From Pseudomonas putida W15Oct28 (lineage in GTDB: Bacteria; Pseudomonadota; Gammaproteobacteria; Pseudomonadales; Pseudomonadaceae): 64,000 nt of DNA. Location of the stretch: the NCBI RefSeq assembly GCF_000708715.2, contig NZ_JENB01000004.1, positions 148,708 to 212,707 on the forward strand, read 5' to 3'. A program made the translations under genes and the position numbers. Below the pieces are notes generated by a model. The model was not told the DNA's origin. It saw nothing but the letters and a program-made list of their open reading frames with translations, and made no database searches. This document shows, piece by piece, positions 30,615 through 41,566 of the stretch (its first letter is position 1; every line of letters begins with the position of its first letter).

Positions 30615-31406
30615 TCAATGGAGTTCGAAAGTATCGGCATCCAGGTTGGCCGGGAACTTGGCCCGGTACGCCGACAGTTCCGCCGCACTCAACACGGCGG
30701 TAAACACCCCGTCTGCCTCGCCGGCACTGAGCAGGCTTTCGCCCTGGAAGTCCAGCACCTGGCTGTCGCCCGAATAGGCAAAGCCCTTGCCGTCCGTGCC
30801 TACCCGGTTCACGGCCGCTACATAGCACAGGTTCTCGATGCCCCGCGCCGGCAACAGGCGGTTCCAGTGCTGGCGGCGCGCAGCCGGCCAGTTGGCGGTA
30901 TACAGCAACAGGTCGGTGTCCTGGGCATCACGGCTCCACACCGGGAAGCGCAGGTCGTAGCAGATCAGCGGGCGAATCCGCCAGCCCTTCAGCTCGAACT
31001 GCACCTGGCGCTCGCCCGGGGTGTAGTGCTTGTGCTCACCGGCCATGCGGAACAGGTGGCGCTTGTCGTAGTGCAGGATTTCGCCGTCCGGCCGCGCCCA
31101 TAGCAGGCGGTTGCGGTGGCTGCCGTCGGCGGCCTGGATGATCACGCTGCCGGTGATCACCGCGTTGCACTTCTTCGCCTGGGCCTTCAGCCACTTGTAG
31201 GTCGGGCCGTTTTCCGGCTCGGCCAGGCTTTCGGACTGCATCGAGAAACCGGTGGTGAACATCTCAGGCAGAATCACCAGGTCCACCTCCCCCGCCTGCT
31301 CCAGCAGCACTTCGAAGTGCGCGTAGTTGGCCTCACGGTCATGCCAGGCCAGGGTGGTTTGCACCAGGGCAACTTTCAGGTTGGGCAGTGTGCTCAGATC
31401 GCGCAT
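30615..31406 (-). CDS. Nitrilase-superfamily omega-amidase (YafV type)
   Basis: 263 residues. The nitrilase triad is E48 (ILPEMFTTGF), K115 (YDKRHLF) and C149 (LICYDLRFP). The length and WSRDAQDTDLLLYTANWP stretch match YafV/Nit2-type omega-amidases, which hydrolyse 2-oxoglutaramate and 2-oxosuccinamate. It overlaps the upstream aminotransferase gene by 13 bases. Transamination of a keto acid by glutamine releases the omega-amides that this enzyme cleaves, so the pair makes the reaction irreversible. Annotated elsewhere simply as amidohydrolase. Confidence 0.9.
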   Translation of the reverse strand: MRDLSTLPNLKVALVQTTLAWHDREANYAHFEVLLEQAGEVDLVILPEMFTTGFSMQSESLAEPENGPTYKWLKAQAKKCNAVITGSVIIQAADGSHRNRLLWARPDGEILHYDKRHLFRMAGEHKHYTPGERQVQFELKGWRIRPLICYDLRFPVWSRDAQDTDLLLYTANWPAARRQHWNRLLPARGIENLCYVAAVNRVGTDGKGFAYSGDSQVLDFQGESLLSAGEADGVFTAVLSAAELSAYRAKFPANLDADTFELH

Positions 31407-32542
31407 AGTCGTTCCGCTGCCTGACGCAGCGTCTCCTCACGTTTGGCAAAGCACAGGCGTACCAGGCGTTGCTCGTGGATGGGTTGCTGGTAGAACACCG
31501 ATACCGGGATGGTCGCCACACCGTGCTCGCGGGTGAGCCACAGCGACATGTCGACATCGCTCAGGTCCGGGCGGATCTGCGAGTAGTCCACCAGCTGGAA
31601 ATAGGTGCCCGCCGTGCGGGTAAAGTTGAAACGCGAGCCTTCCAGCAAGCCGCAGAACAGGTCGCGCTTGGCCTGGTAGAAGGCCGGCAGCTCATCGATA
31701 TGCTCAGGGTGCTCGGCCATGAAGTCGGCCAGGGCGCACTGCAATGGCGTCACGCCGCAGAAGTTGACGTACTGGTGCACCTTGCGCAGCTCTGCGCTCA
31801 GCGCCGGGGGCGCGATCACGTAGCCGGTCTTCCAGCCGGTCACGTGGTAGGTCTTGCCGAACGAGCTGACCACGAAGGCACGTTGATACAGCTGCGCGTG
31901 GGCCAGCACGCTGGCGTGGCGAACACCGTCGTAAACCAGATGCTCGTAGACCTCGTCGCTGACCAGGTAGATATCGCGGTCGGCAATCAGCGTTGCCAAC
32001 TGCTCAAGGTCTTCGCGGGTGATCAGTGCGCCACTGGGGTTGTGCGGCGAATTGAGGATGACCATGCGGGTGCGTGGGCTCAGCGCATCGCTGAACTTCT
32101 GCCAGTCGATACGGAAGTCGCCGTCGCTCAGTTGCACATGCACGCAGCGGCCACCGGCCAGTTCCACCGAGGGCTCGTAGCTGTCGTAGCACGGGTCGAA
32201 GACAATCACCTCGTCACCGGCATGCACCACCGCCTGGATGGCACAGAAGATCGCCTCGGTGGCACCGGGGGTGATGGTCACTTCCTGGTCGGCATCCACC
32301 TGTGCGCCATACAGCCGCGCCACCTTGGCCGCCACTTGCTGGCGCAAGGCCGGCAGGCCGGTCATTGGCGAATACTGGTTGTGCCCGGCAGCCACATGCC
32401 GGCCCACTGCATCGAGCAGGGCCTGCGGGCCGTTGAAATCAGGAAAACCCTGGGACAGGTTGAGCGCGCCGGTCTGCACGGCGAGCTGGGACATGGTGGT
32501 GAAGATGGTCGTGCCGACATTCGGCAGTTTGCTGCGGATCAT
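31394..32542 (-). CDS. Methionine/glutamine-type PLP aminotransferase (YbdL family)
   Basis: 382 residues, class I fold. NSPHNPSG at 164-171, DEVYEH near 196 and the Schiff-base lysine K230 in SSFGKTYHVTGWK are present. The sequence is closest to YbdL/MtnE-type enzymes acting on methionine, phenylalanine or glutamine. Translational overlap with the omega-amidase supports a role in the glutamine transaminase/methionine salvage route. It appears to be the first gene of this two-gene operon. Confidence 0.9.
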   Translation of the reverse strand: MIRSKLPNVGTTIFTTMSQLAVQTGALNLSQGFPDFNGPQALLDAVGRHVAAGHNQYSPMTGLPALRQQVAAKVARLYGAQVDADQEVTITPGATEAIFCAIQAVVHAGDEVIVFDPCYDSYEPSVELAGGRCVHVQLSDGDFRIDWQKFSDALSPRTRMVILNSPHNPSGALITREDLEQLATLIADRDIYLVSDEVYEHLVYDGVRHASVLAHAQLYQRAFVVSSFGKTYHVTGWKTGYVIAPPALSAELRKVHQYVNFCGVTPLQCALADFMAEHPEHIDELPAFYQAKRDLFCGLLEGSRFNFTRTAGTYFQLVDYSQIRPDLSDVDMSLWLTREHGVATIPVSVFYQQPIHEQRLVRLCFAKREETLRQAAERLCAI

Positions 32543-32650
32543 GGAGCCCTCTTTCCTGGGGTGTATCCGGCACGGGGTGGAGTCCGAGCATAGCGGATCG
32601 AGCAGTCAGGAAAAAGGTTGAAACAATAGGGGGATTGCTTTGGATCAAAG

Positions 32651-32741
32651 GGCCTCTTCGCGGGCTTGCCCGCTCCCACAAGTCCTCCACAGATTTTGAA
32701 TACTGTGCAGCACCTGTGGGAGCGGGCAAGCCCGCGAAGAA
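32651..32741. repeat. Inverted REP pair (GCGGGCTTGCCCGCTCCCAC type)
   Basis: GGCCTCTTCGCGGGCTTGCC and its mirror enclose about 35 bases. It lies between der and the aminotransferase gene, both on the minus strand, and so may end the long der transcript. Confidence 0.9.
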
Positions 32742-32753
32742 GCTGACGCGGAA

Positions 32754-34217
32754 TCAGCGCTTGTCGCGGCGCTTCTTCTCGGCCTTCTTGTGGTGCGACA
32801 TCAAGCGGCGCTTCTTGTTGACCTGGCGGTCGGTGAGGGTGTTCTTCTTGCCCTCGTACGGGTTCTCACCACCCTTGTACTCGATGCGAATCGGCGTACC
32901 GACCAGCTTCAGCACCCGGCGGTAGGTGTTTTCCAGGTAACGCGAGTACGACTTTGGAATGCTCTCGGTCTGGTTGCCGTGGATCACGATCAGTGGCGGG
33001 TTGGCACCACCAAGGTGGGCATAGCGCAGCTTGATGCGGCGGCCGTTGACCAGCGGTGGCTGGTGCTCGCTGACAGCATCTTCGAGGATCTGCGTCAGGC
33101 GGCTGGTTGGCCAACGGGTCACAGCCGAGGTGAACGCGGCCTGCACCGACTTGTACAGGTTGCCTACGCCGGTGCCGTGCAAGGCGGAGATGAAGTGGAT
33201 GTCGGCGAAGTCGACGAAGAACAGCCGGCGCTCCAGCTCGGTCTTCACGTAGGCGCGCTCGCCCGACTCCATGCCATCCCACTTGTTCAGCGCGATGACG
33301 ATGGCGCGGCCGGCTTCGAGGGCGAAGCCCAGCAGGTTCAGGTCATGGTCAACCACCCCTTCCCGGGCGTCCATGACGAAGATGACGACGTTGGCGTCCT
33401 TGATCGCCTGCAGCGTCTTGACCACCGAGAACTTCTCGACTTCCTCGTGGATCTTGCCGCGCTTGCGCACCCCGGCGGTGTCGATGAAGGTGTACTTGTC
33501 ACCATCACGCTCGAACGGGATGTAGATACTGTCACGGGTAGTACCCGGCTCGTCGTAGACCACCACACGCTCTTCGCCGAGCATGCGGTTGACCAGGGTC
33601 GACTTGCCAACGTTCGGGCGGCCGATGATGGCGATCTTGATGCCATCCTTCTCGCTTGGGCCAGGAATGCGCACGGCCTCCTCGCCTTCGGCGACGTCCT
33701 GGTCGAGGGCTTCTTCCTCGGCATCACGTGGCAGGTGGCCGAGCACGGCTTCCATCAGGGCGCTGATACCACGGCCCTGGGAACCCGCCACCGGAATGGC
33801 GTTGCCCATGCCCATCGGCGAGAACTCGGCGCGAGCAACATCGGGGTCGATGTTGTCGATCTTGTTGGCAACCAGAATCGCCGACTTGTTGCGCTTGCGC
33901 AGGTGCTCGGCAATCATCTGGTCAGCGGCGGTCATACCGGCGCGGGCATCGACCAGAAACAGCACGTAGTCGGCTTCTTCGATGGCCATGAGCGACTGCT
34001 CGGCCATTTTTTCGTCCATGCCCACTTCGTCACCGGTAATACCACCGGTGTCGATCAGGATGAAGGAACGACCCTGCCAGCTGGCATCACCATACTGGCG
34101 GTCACGGGTCAGGCCCGACAGGTCACCCACGATGGCATCGCGGGTTTTGGTCAGGCGGTTGAACATGGTGGATTTGCCGACGTTCGGGCGGCCCACCAGG
34201 GCAATTACGGGAACCAT
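32754..34217 (-). CDS. der: Ribosome biogenesis GTPase Der (EngA)
   Basis: 487 residues from the ATG at 34217 (GGAGAG upstream); the 36 residues before it in the open frame are not part of the family. Two tandem GTPase domains are visible: GRPNVGKST near residue 8 with DTGG, and GRPNVGKST near 200 with DTAG and NKWD. The C-terminal KH-like domain ends in a very basic tail. Der is essential for 50S assembly. A hairpin precedes it after bamB. Confidence 0.96.
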   Translation of the reverse strand: MVPVIALVGRPNVGKSTMFNRLTKTRDAIVGDLSGLTRDRQYGDASWQGRSFILIDTGGITGDEVGMDEKMAEQSLMAIEEADYVLFLVDARAGMTAADQMIAEHLRKRNKSAILVANKIDNIDPDVARAEFSPMGMGNAIPVAGSQGRGISALMEAVLGHLPRDAEEEALDQDVAEGEEAVRIPGPSEKDGIKIAIIGRPNVGKSTLVNRMLGEERVVVYDEPGTTRDSIYIPFERDGDKYTFIDTAGVRKRGKIHEEVEKFSVVKTLQAIKDANVVIFVMDAREGVVDHDLNLLGFALEAGRAIVIALNKWDGMESGERAYVKTELERRLFFVDFADIHFISALHGTGVGNLYKSVQAAFTSAVTRWPTSRLTQILEDAVSEHQPPLVNGRRIKLRYAHLGGANPPLIVIHGNQTESIPKSYSRYLENTYRRVLKLVGTPIRIEYKGGENPYEGKKNTLTDRQVNKKRRLMSHHKKAEKKRRDKR

Positions 34218-34251
34218 CGGCTCTCCACTCTCGAATTCTTGAAAATGCAAA

Positions 34252-34272
34252 GGCCGCTGCAAGGCAGCGGCC
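34252..34272 (-). promoter_or_regulatory. Hairpin between bamB and der
   Basis: GGCCGCTGC and GCAGCGGCC form a nine-base stem with a three-base loop; on the minus strand it is followed by TTTGCATTTTC. The T-run is poor, so it may be a partial terminator or an mRNA-stabilising element separating der expression from bamB. Confidence 0.5.
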
Positions 34273-34333
34273 GGAGTTTGGGCGGCGTGTCCTACGCCGC
34301 GGCTTGAAACCCGCCAAGGCTTCAAGCATAGCT

Positions 34334-35476
34334 TCAGCGGATGGTCAGTGCCTCGAGCTTGCCGCTGTTGCCAAAGACATAGATGGTGTCGCCGACCACA
34401 AGTGGGCGGGCGCGCAGGCCATCGCTGTCGATACGTTCACGGCCGACGAAGCGGCCATCCACCTGGCTCAGCAGGTGCAGGTAACCCTCAAAGTCACCCA
34501 CAGCCACGTAGCTGCTGAACACTTCAGGGGCGGTCAGCTGGCGGCGAGCCATGCTGTCGTTGCTCCACAGGGCGCTGGAGGAGCGCTCATCCACGCCTTC
34601 CACGGTACCCGAAGCTTCGCTGACGTAGACGTTACCGAAGCCCTGGGCGACGCCCACATAGCTGGAAGCATCGCGCTGCCACAGCTCGCGGCCGCTTTCC
34701 AGGTCCAGGCCCGCTACACGGCCCTGGTAGGTGCTGACGTACAGGGTACCACCAGACAGCAGCAAGCCGCCGTCGATATCAACCACACGGTCCAGTTCGG
34801 AACGGCCTTTCGGGATGGCCACGCGGCTTTCCCACACTGGCACACCGTTGTTGATGTCCACCGCCACCACCTTGCCGGTAGACAGGCCGGCGACGGCCAG
34901 GCGGTTGGTAGCGATCGGTGCACCGGTGCCACGCAGGGTCAGTACGGCCGGGGAGTTCTCGTAGATCCAGCGGCGGTCGCCGGTGGCGGCATCCAGGCCG
35001 ATCAGGCGATCGTCCTGGGTCTGCACCACAACCACATCACCGTTGTTGGCTGGCGGGGCCAGCACTTCGCTGGTCACGCGCGAGCGCCAACGCTCCTCAC
35101 CGGTGCTGGAGTCCAGGGCAATGACTTCACCCTTGAGGGTGCCGAGCATGACCAGGCCGTAGCCCACGCCAACAGCGCCGGAAACCTGCAGCTCCAGGTC
35201 CTTCTTCCACACCACGTCACCGGTGATGCGGTCGAGGGCGAAGACTTCGCCATTGACGTCGGACGCGTAGATACGGTCGTTTTCGATGGCCGGTACCAGG
35301 GTGTTGTAGGTCTCACCCTGGCCATCACCGATCGAACGGCTCCACTGCTTCTTCAGCACCACTTCCTCGGTGAACTTGGTCAGCTCGGCCGGGGGCAGTT
35401 CCTTCTTGCTGTTGCTGCTGCAACCGGCGGCCAGTACGGCCAGGGTCAGCACTGCTGCATGTTTCCAACCGATCAC
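34334..35476 (-). CDS. bamB: Outer-membrane assembly lipoprotein BamB
   Basis: 380 residues from a GTG at 35476, with AGGGGA seven bases upstream. The lipobox LAAGC puts the lipidated cysteine at residue 19. Repeats of the beta-propeller PQQ type follow ([53 protein letters not shown]). BamB is the scaffold lipoprotein of the BAM complex that inserts outer-membrane proteins. It follows directly on the YfgM-like gene. Confidence 0.95.
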   Translation of the reverse strand: MIGWKHAAVLTLAVLAAGCSSNSKKELPPAELTKFTEEVVLKKQWSRSIGDGQGETYNTLVPAIENDRIYASDVNGEVFALDRITGDVVWKKDLELQVSGAVGVGYGLVMLGTLKGEVIALDSSTGEERWRSRVTSEVLAPPANNGDVVVVQTQDDRLIGLDAATGDRRWIYENSPAVLTLRGTGAPIATNRLAVAGLSTGKVVAVDINNGVPVWESRVAIPKGRSELDRVVDIDGGLLLSGGTLYVSTYQGRVAGLDLESGRELWQRDASSYVGVAQGFGNVYVSEASGTVEGVDERSSSALWSNDSMARRQLTAPEVFSSYVAVGDFEGYLHLLSQVDGRFVGRERIDSDGLRARPLVVGDTIYVFGNSGKLEALTIR

Positions 35477-36118
35477 TTACGCGTCCCCTTTAGCCAGGTC
35501 ATCCAGCTTCAATTGCAGGCCACCGACCGCCGCCTCATCGGACAACGCAGCCTTGGCTTTTTCGTAAGCGCTGTGCGCGTCGTCGGCGCGACCCAGCTGT
35601 ACCAGCAGGTCACCCTTCAACTCTTCACGGCTGGCCAGGAAAGCTTTGTCGGCGTCGCCGTCGAGCAGCTTGAGGGCATCCTCGGCCTTGTTCTGGGCGG
35701 CCAGCACGCGCGCCAGACGCTGGCGCGAAATCTCGCCCAGGGTCACGTCGGCCGGCTTGTCCAGCACGCCTTTCAGCTCGGCAGCGGCGTCGTCGAGCTT
35801 GCCGCTCTCGACCGCGACCTTGGCCACGAACAGGCTGCCGTACTGGGCATAGGCAGTACCGCCAAACTCGCTCTTGAGCTTGCCGGCCAGTTCCGCAACC
35901 TTGGTGGCGTCTGGCTGGGCAGTCGGCGTCAGGCTGGTCTCAAGCAACGCCTGATACAGCTGCGAGGCACCTTGCGACTGGTTGTTCTGGTACTTGTGCC
36001 AGGTATTCCAGCCCAACACCACCACGCCCGCCAGCAATGCGCCGGTCAGCAGCGGCTTGCCGTTGCGGTTCCACCAGTCCTTGACCCCTGCCAGGTCATC
36101 ATCATCGGTACTCGACAC
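35477..36118 (-). CDS. YfgM-like ancillary SecYEG translocon subunit (TPR)
   Basis: 213 residues. Near the N terminus one membrane helix (residues about 23-42, GKPLLTGALLAGVVVLGWNT) is followed by a periplasmic TPR-like domain (AQYGSLFVAKVAVESGKLDD and ARVLAAQNKAEDALKLLDG). It matches the YfgM family in size and position, between hisS and bamB. YfgM associates with SecYEG and the chaperone PpiD and aids release of exported proteins. It is separated from bamB by no spacer. Confidence 0.9.
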   Translation of the reverse strand: MSSTDDDDLAGVKDWWNRNGKPLLTGALLAGVVVLGWNTWHKYQNNQSQGASQLYQALLETSLTPTAQPDATKVAELAGKLKSEFGGTAYAQYGSLFVAKVAVESGKLDDAAAELKGVLDKPADVTLGEISRQRLARVLAAQNKAEDALKLLDGDADKAFLASREELKGDLLVQLGRADDAHSAYEKAKAALSDEAAVGGLQLKLDDLAKGDA

Positions 36119-36157
36119 CCCAATACTCCTTTTCGCCTATTCGCTTGTTGAACCGCG

Positions 36158-37447
36158 TTACGCTTGCGCGATCGCGGTTTCCAGGTGCTCTGCCAGAGCA
36201 TCCCAGGCAATGTTCTGTTGTTCGCCCTGGCCACGCAGGGGCTTCAAACCGATCTCTTGCTTGGCCAGTTCGTCGTCGCCCAGGATCAGGGCGAACAGTG
36301 CACCGCTCTTGTCGGCTTTCTTGAACTGGCTCTTGAAGCTGCCGCCACCGGCGTTGACTGCCAGGCGCAAGCCCGGCAAGCGGTCACGCAGGGTTTCGGA
36401 CAGGCGCAGGCCAGCCAGCTCGGCCTGCTCGCCAAAGGCGCACAGGTAGACATCGATCTGGCGGTTGATGGACTCCGGCACCTTGCCCAGGGTTTCCAGC
36501 AGCAGGATCAGGCGCTCGATACCCATGGCGAAACCTACGCCAGTGGTCGGCTTGCCGCCCATCTGTTCGACCAGGCCGTCATAGCGGCCACCGGCACAAA
36601 CAGTGCCCTGGGAACCGAGCTTGTCGGTGACCCACTCGAATACGGTCTTGCTGTAGTAGTCCAGGCCACGCACCAGCTTGGTGTTGATCACGAACGGAAT
36701 GCCGGCAGCGTCCAGACGGGCCTTCAGGCCCTCGAAGTGCACACGCGATTCTTCGTCCAGGTAATCTTCCAGCTTCGGCGCGCCGACCAGCACCGCTTGG
36801 GTGTTCTGGTCCTTGCTGTCGAGGATGCGCAGCGGGTTGCTTTTCAGGCGACGCTGACTGTCTTCGTCCAGTTGCTCCAGGCGCGCCGAGAGGAACTCGA
36901 CCAGCGCGTCACGGTAGCGCGCGCGGGCTTCGCTGGTACCCAGGCTGTTGAGCTCCAGCTTGACCGCGTCCTGGATGCCCAGCAGGCCCCACAGGCGCCA
37001 GGTCAGCATGATCAGCTCGGCATCGATGTCCGGGCCGTCCAGATTGAACACCTCCACGCCAATCTGGTGGAACTGGCGGTAGCGGCCCTTCTGCGGGCGC
37101 TCGTGGCGGAACATCTGGCCGATGTACCACAGTTTCTGCACCTGGCCGTTGCCGGTGATGCCATGCTCCAGCACGGCACGTACACACGCGGCGGTGCCTT
37201 CGGGGCGCAGGGTCAGCGAATCGCCGTTGCGGTCCTCGAAGGTGTACATCTCTTTTTCGACGATGTCGGTCACTTCACCGATCGAGCGCTTGAACAGCTC
37301 GGTGAACTCGACGATCGGCGTACGGATCTGGCTGTACCCGTAGGTGTCCAGCAGACCGGCCACGGTGCCTTCGAAGTAGCGCCACAGTGGCGACTGTTCT
37401 GGCAGGATGTCGTTCATGCCACGGATGGCTTGCAGCGATTTGCTCAC
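36158..37447 (-). CDS. hisS: Histidyl-tRNA synthetase
   Basis: 429 residues, the usual size. The class II motifs are present: [15 protein letters not shown] (motif 1), [20 protein letters not shown] (motif 2) and [10 protein letters not shown] (motif 3), with the histidine-binding stretch [15 protein letters not shown]. The C-terminal anticodon-binding domain follows ([15 protein letters not shown]). It charges tRNA-His. It lies in the ispG-hisS-yfgM-bamB operon. Confidence 0.97.
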   Translation of the reverse strand: MSKSLQAIRGMNDILPEQSPLWRYFEGTVAGLLDTYGYSQIRTPIVEFTELFKRSIGEVTDIVEKEMYTFEDRNGDSLTLRPEGTAACVRAVLEHGITGNGQVQKLWYIGQMFRHERPQKGRYRQFHQIGVEVFNLDGPDIDAELIMLTWRLWGLLGIQDAVKLELNSLGTSEARARYRDALVEFLSARLEQLDEDSQRRLKSNPLRILDSKDQNTQAVLVGAPKLEDYLDEESRVHFEGLKARLDAAGIPFVINTKLVRGLDYYSKTVFEWVTDKLGSQGTVCAGGRYDGLVEQMGGKPTTGVGFAMGIERLILLLETLGKVPESINRQIDVYLCAFGEQAELAGLRLSETLRDRLPGLRLAVNAGGGSFKSQFKKADKSGALFALILGDDELAKQEIGLKPLRGQGEQQNIAWDALAEHLETAIAQA

Positions 37448-37472
37448 GAAAAGTCCTTACGAATTCTGTGTG

Positions 37473-38582
37473 TCAGCCACGGGCGATCAGCGCCGCGTCG
37501 GCTTCGGCCTTTTCGGCCGCTTTCTGGCGGATGAGCCTTTCCAGCTCATCGACCAGGTTGTCATTGGTCAGCTTCTGCGCCGGCTTGCCGTCGATGTAGA
37601 TCAGGTTCGGCGTGCCGCCGGTCAAGCCTACATGGGCTTCCTTGGCTTCACCCGGGCCGTTGACCACACAACCGATCACCGCCACGTCCAGCGGCACCAG
37701 CAGGTCTTCCAGGCGCCCTTCCAGCTCGTTCATGGTCTTGACCACATCGAAGTTCTGCCGCGAGCAGCTCGGGCAGGCGATGAAGTTGATGCCACGCGAA
37801 CGCAGGTGCAGCGACTTGAGGATGTCGTAGCCGACTTTCACTTCTTCGACCGGGTCGGCCGCCAGCGAGATACGGATGGTATCGCCAATGCCTTCGGCCA
37901 GCAGCATACCGAGGCCGACGGCGGATTTCACCGTCCCTGAACGCAGGCCACCGGCTTCGGTGATGCCCAGGTGCAGCGGCTGCACGATTTGCTTGGCCAG
38001 CAGGCGGTAGGCTTCGACGGCCATGAACACATCGGATGCCTTGACGCTGACCTTGAAGTCCTGGAAGTCCAGGCGGTCGAGGTGCTCGACATGGCGCAGG
38101 GCCGACTCCACCAGCGCCGCCGGGGTCGGTTCGCCGTACTTCTTCTGCAGGTCCTTTTCCAGCGAACCGGCGTTTACGCCGATACGGATCGGGATGCCAC
38201 GGTCACGGGCAGCATCGACCACGGCGCGTACACGGTCTTCGCGGCCGATGTTACCCGGGTTGATACGCAGGCAATCGACGCCCAGTTCGGCCACGCGCAG
38301 GGCGATCTTGTAGTCGAAGTGGATGTCGGCGACCAACGGCACGCTGACCAGTTGCTTGATCTTGCCAAACGCCTCGGCCGCGTCCATGTCCGGCACCGAA
38401 ACCCGCACGATGTCCACGCCGGCATCGACCAGGCGCTGGATTTGCGCCACGGTGGCGGCCACGTCGTTGGTGTCGGTATTGGTCATGCTCTGCACCGCGA
38501 TAGGTGCATCACCACCCACCGGCACATTGCCGACCCAGATTTTGCGGGATTCGCGACGTTTGATCGGAGATTCGCCGTGCAT
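37473..38582 (-). CDS. ispG: 4-hydroxy-3-methylbut-2-enyl diphosphate synthase
   Basis: 369 residues. The TIM-barrel part begins at [20 protein letters not shown] and includes [14 protein letters not shown]. The C-terminal 4Fe-4S ligands are in [11 protein letters not shown] and CVVNGPGEA. IspG makes HMBPP in the methylerythritol phosphate pathway for isoprenoids and depends on Fe-S clusters. It starts three bases after rodZ and 26 bases before hisS. Confidence 0.97.
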   Translation of the reverse strand: MHGESPIKRRESRKIWVGNVPVGGDAPIAVQSMTNTDTNDVAATVAQIQRLVDAGVDIVRVSVPDMDAAEAFGKIKQLVSVPLVADIHFDYKIALRVAELGVDCLRINPGNIGREDRVRAVVDAARDRGIPIRIGVNAGSLEKDLQKKYGEPTPAALVESALRHVEHLDRLDFQDFKVSVKASDVFMAVEAYRLLAKQIVQPLHLGITEAGGLRSGTVKSAVGLGMLLAEGIGDTIRISLAADPVEEVKVGYDILKSLHLRSRGINFIACPSCSRQNFDVVKTMNELEGRLEDLLVPLDVAVIGCVVNGPGEAKEAHVGLTGGTPNLIYIDGKPAQKLTNDNLVDELERLIRQKAAEKAEADAALIARG

Positions 38583-38585
38583 GAC

Positions 38586-39620
38586 TTACTGTCCCAACTT
38601 CAGGCGAGCAGTCTCGCCACTGGTGAACGGGGCAACATCGACGGCCTGGCCGTTGTAGCTGACCTGGGCGCCGCGGGCAAAGCCCAGGCGTACCGCGAAC
38701 GGCGGCTTGCCGGTCAGCTCGAGGTTGTCCCCCTTGCGCTTGACGGCGCTGAACAGCACCTTGCCGTTGCCATCGGAGACCTGGGTCCAGCAATCGGCGG
38801 TGAACTGGATGGCGACCTTGGCGCTACCTGCCGGCACTGCGGCTGGCTCGGCAGCGGCCACGGCGGCTGCAGGTGCCACGGGCGCAACAGCGGCCGGTGC
38901 AGGGGTAGCCGGTGCTACCGGGGCAGACGCAGCAGGCGCAACGCTGGCTGCAGGTTGCGCAGGCACCTGCTGGGCGGGTGCGGGTGCAGCAGCCGTTGGC
39001 GCCGGGCTTGCCGGAGCCTGTTCGGCGGCAGCGGCAGGTTGTTCGGCAGTGCCCTGCTCCAGTGCCAGCGGCGCGCTTTCGGGCTGCTGACCAGCGGTAA
39101 CGGCCTGATCTTCAGGCTCGTCAAGCGGGTGAATCTGAGTGGTGCCGTCGGCGCTTTCGACTTCGACGTGCTCCAGGGCCATCTTGGCCAGGTCCTTGCC
39201 ACGCAGGCTGCCCTGGTCCTGCCACCAGACGAAGCCACCACCGACCACAGCCACCAGCAACAGCAGGCTGACGCCGCGCAGGATGTTGTGCGACAGGCGT
39301 ACCGGCTCTTCGATACGGCCCAGCGAGTGCACATCGCTGCCTTTGGCGTGGGTACCGGTGTAGCGGTCGAAGGCTTCTACCAGGGTGGCCTGGTCAAGGT
39401 CCATCAATTTGGCATAGGCGCGGATATAGCCACGGGCGAAGGTATGACCGGGCAGCTTGTCGAAGGCGCCGGTTTCCACATGGTTCAACGAACTGACAGT
39501 GAGGTTGAGCTTGCGGGCCACCTCGGCTTGAGACCAGTCCCGTTTCTCACGGGCCAGGCGCAAAAGCTCACCGGGGTTCTGGCCAGGCGCTACTGCTACT
39601 TCGGGATGCGCGGCGTTCAT
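38586..39620 (-). CDS. rodZ: Cytoskeletal protein RodZ
   Basis: 344 residues. An N-terminal helix-turn-helix domain (LARGYIRAYAKLMDLDQ region, about 20-95; WSQAEVARKLNLTVSSLNHV) binds MreB, and a membrane helix lies near 115-135 (ILRGVSLLLLVAVVGGGFVW). A long Ala/Pro-rich linker (about 170-265) precedes the conserved periplasmic DUF4115 domain (FTADCWTQVSDGNGKVLF). RodZ guides cell-wall elongation. Its ATG overlaps the pilW stop. The linker is low-complexity, as is usual for the family. Confidence 0.93.
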   Translation of the reverse strand: MNAAHPEVAVAPGQNPGELLRLAREKRDWSQAEVARKLNLTVSSLNHVETGAFDKLPGHTFARGYIRAYAKLMDLDQATLVEAFDRYTGTHAKGSDVHSLGRIEEPVRLSHNILRGVSLLLLVAVVGGGFVWWQDQGSLRGKDLAKMALEHVEVESADGTTQIHPLDEPEDQAVTAGQQPESAPLALEQGTAEQPAAAAEQAPASPAPTAAAPAPAQQVPAQPAASVAPAASAPVAPATPAPAAVAPVAPAAAVAAAEPAAVPAGSAKVAIQFTADCWTQVSDGNGKVLFSAVKRKGDNLELTGKPPFAVRLGFARGAQVSYNGQAVDVAPFTSGETARLKLGQ

Positions 39621-40378
39621 CGTTGCTCCGACAGGTATTGCTGATATTCCGGCGTACCGGGATAAAGTCGTTGTAATTGCTGGCCCAGCTCGGCCAGTGT
39701 GCCCTGCTCGTCGAACACCCTGGCAAGGCGGCTGCCCAGCAGCAGGCTACGGGCATCGTGGTCGCTCAGCTGGCTGAAACGATCGTAGTAGTCCCGGGCC
39801 GGCACATAATGCCTGTTTTCGTAGGACAACTCAGCCATTTCCAGCAACGCTTTCGGTTGCCGCTGGTTGAGTTGCAACGCTTTGTGCAGATACGCGTGCG
39901 CCTGCTCGCGGCGTTCGAGCTTCAGGGCGGTCAGGCCCAGGTTCTCGTACACGCGTGAGCGCTCAGGATACAGGGTATCGCTACTGGCCAGGCGAAACAT
40001 CTGCTCGGCCTCGGCAAATCGCCCCTGAGCATAAAGGAAACTGCCGTAATTGTTGCGAATTCGCGTGTCGCCCGTGCGGGCCTGCAAGGCCTTGCGAAAG
40101 TGCGCTTCGGCCAGTGCCGGCTCACCTTCGGCCTGGAACACCAGCGCCAGGGCGGCATGCGCGTCGGCGTCACGGCTGTCCAGGGCCAGGGCCTTGCCCA
40201 GCGGCGCCTTGGCCTGCTCGGTCAAACCCTGTTGCAAATAACCCAGGCCAAGCTGCACATAAGCACGCCCCGCATCCGCCCTGCCCTGGCGGCTGGCCAG
40301 GGGGTCGCCCGCGCCGCCCGACACGCAGCCGGCCAGCAGCAAAAGCGCAAGGATCGACAGCGCAGCGCGCAGGCTCAT
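39617..40378 (-). CDS. pilW: Type IV pilus biogenesis lipoprotein PilW/PilF
   Basis: 253 residues from the ATG at 40378; the longer open frame is not supported. The lipobox LLAGC places the lipidated cysteine at residue 18. TPR repeats follow (RAYVQLGLGYLQQGLTEQA, ADAHAALALVFQAEGEPALA, TRIRNNYGSFLYAQGRF, VYENLGLTALKLERREQA). PilF (P. aeruginosa) or PilW (Neisseria) pilots the secretin PilQ to the outer membrane. It lies 14 bases after rlmN and overlaps rodZ. Confidence 0.92.
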   Translation of the reverse strand: MSLRAALSILALLLLAGCVSGGAGDPLASRQGRADAGRAYVQLGLGYLQQGLTEQAKAPLGKALALDSRDADAHAALALVFQAEGEPALAEAHFRKALQARTGDTRIRNNYGSFLYAQGRFAEAEQMFRLASSDTLYPERSRVYENLGLTALKLERREQAHAYLHKALQLNQRQPKALLEMAELSYENRHYVPARDYYDRFSQLSDHDARSLLLGSRLARVFDEQGTLAELGQQLQRLYPGTPEYQQYLSEQR

Positions 40379-40392
40379 GGGCAAGGTTCCGG

Positions 40393-41538
40393 TCAGTGGC
40401 TGGCGGCGCTGTCTTGAAGCTCGACGTCCGCGGAAATCTGGCGTACGGCGATGTAGCGCTCGCTGCGACGGGTACGGTCGTTGACCTGGCCGACCAGCTG
40501 GCCACAAGCGGCATCGATGTCCTCACCACGGGTGGTACGGGTGGTGACGTTGAAACCACCGTGGTGCAGCAGGTCCTGGAAGCGACGAATGGCGTTATTG
40601 CTCGGCCGCTCGTAGCCCGAGTGCGGGAACGGGTTGAACGGGATCAGGTTGATCTTGCACGGCACATCGCGCAGCAACTCGATCATCTGCGCGGCATGCT
40701 CGGGCTGGTCGTTAATGTCCTTGAGCAGCGTGTACTCGACGGTGAGCACGCGCTTGCCACCCAAGGTGGACATGTAGCCCATGCACGACTCCAGCAGCAC
40801 TTTCAGCGGGTACTTCTTGTTGATCGGTACCAGCTTGTTGCGCAGTTCGTCGTTCGGTGCGTGCAGCGACAGGGCCAGCGACACGTCGATGTGCTTGGCC
40901 AGTTCGTCGATCATCGGCACCACGCCCGAGGTGGACAGGGTGACGCGACGCTTGGAAATGCCATAGCCCAAGTCATCCATCATGATTTTCATGGCGGCGA
41001 TGACGTTGTCGAAGTTCAGCAAGGGCTCGCCCATGCCCATCATGACCACGTTGGTAATCGCGCGGTCGACTTTGGCAGGAACGGTCCCGAAGGATTTGTT
41101 GGCAAGCCACACCTGGCCAATGACTTCGGCGGCGGTGAGGTTGCTGTTGAAGCCTTGCTTGCCGGTGGAGCAGAAGCTGCAATCCAGGGCACAGCCGGCT
41201 TGCGACGATACGCACAAGGTGCCGCGGTCGTCGGTAGGAATGTAGACGGTCTCGACGCAGCTGCCGGAGGCAACGCGGATCACCCACTTGCGGGTGCCGT
41301 CTGCAGAAATGTCTTCACTCACCACTTCCGGTGGGCGAATTTCGGCAACGGCCTCGAGCTTTTCGCGCAAGACCTTGCCTACGTTGGTCATGTCCGCAAA
41401 GTCGGACACGCCAAAATGGTGAATCCATTTCATCACCTGGCCGGCACGGAAGCGCTTCTCCCCGATTGAGTCGAAGAATTGTTCCATTTCCGGCTGGGTC
41501 AGACCCAACAGGTTGATTTTGCCAGTAGATGTCGTCAT
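40393..41538 (-). CDS. rlmN: Dual-specificity RNA methyltransferase RlmN
   Basis: 381 residues. The radical-SAM CxxxCxxC is C116, C120 and C123 (CALDCSFC). [12 protein letters not shown] follows near 190. The C-terminal cysteine for the methyl-transfer intermediate is in the stretch ending [11 protein letters not shown]. RlmN methylates A2503 of 23S rRNA and A37 of some tRNAs. It starts 28 bases after ndk, so both are probably co-transcribed. Confidence 0.97.
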   Translation of the reverse strand: MTTSTGKINLLGLTQPEMEQFFDSIGEKRFRAGQVMKWIHHFGVSDFADMTNVGKVLREKLEAVAEIRPPEVVSEDISADGTRKWVIRVASGSCVETVYIPTDDRGTLCVSSQAGCALDCSFCSTGKQGFNSNLTAAEVIGQVWLANKSFGTVPAKVDRAITNVVMMGMGEPLLNFDNVIAAMKIMMDDLGYGISKRRVTLSTSGVVPMIDELAKHIDVSLALSLHAPNDELRNKLVPINKKYPLKVLLESCMGYMSTLGGKRVLTVEYTLLKDINDQPEHAAQMIELLRDVPCKINLIPFNPFPHSGYERPSNNAIRRFQDLLHHGGFNVTTRTTRGEDIDAACGQLVGQVNDRTRRSERYIAVRQISADVELQDSAASH

Positions 41539-41566
41539 GGATTCACCCTCACCCGTAAGCTTTCGC

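Noticed and set aside
34218..34325. N-terminal extension of der
   Set aside because: It covers the bamB-der hairpin and is not family-like; GGAGAG supports the ATG at 34217.
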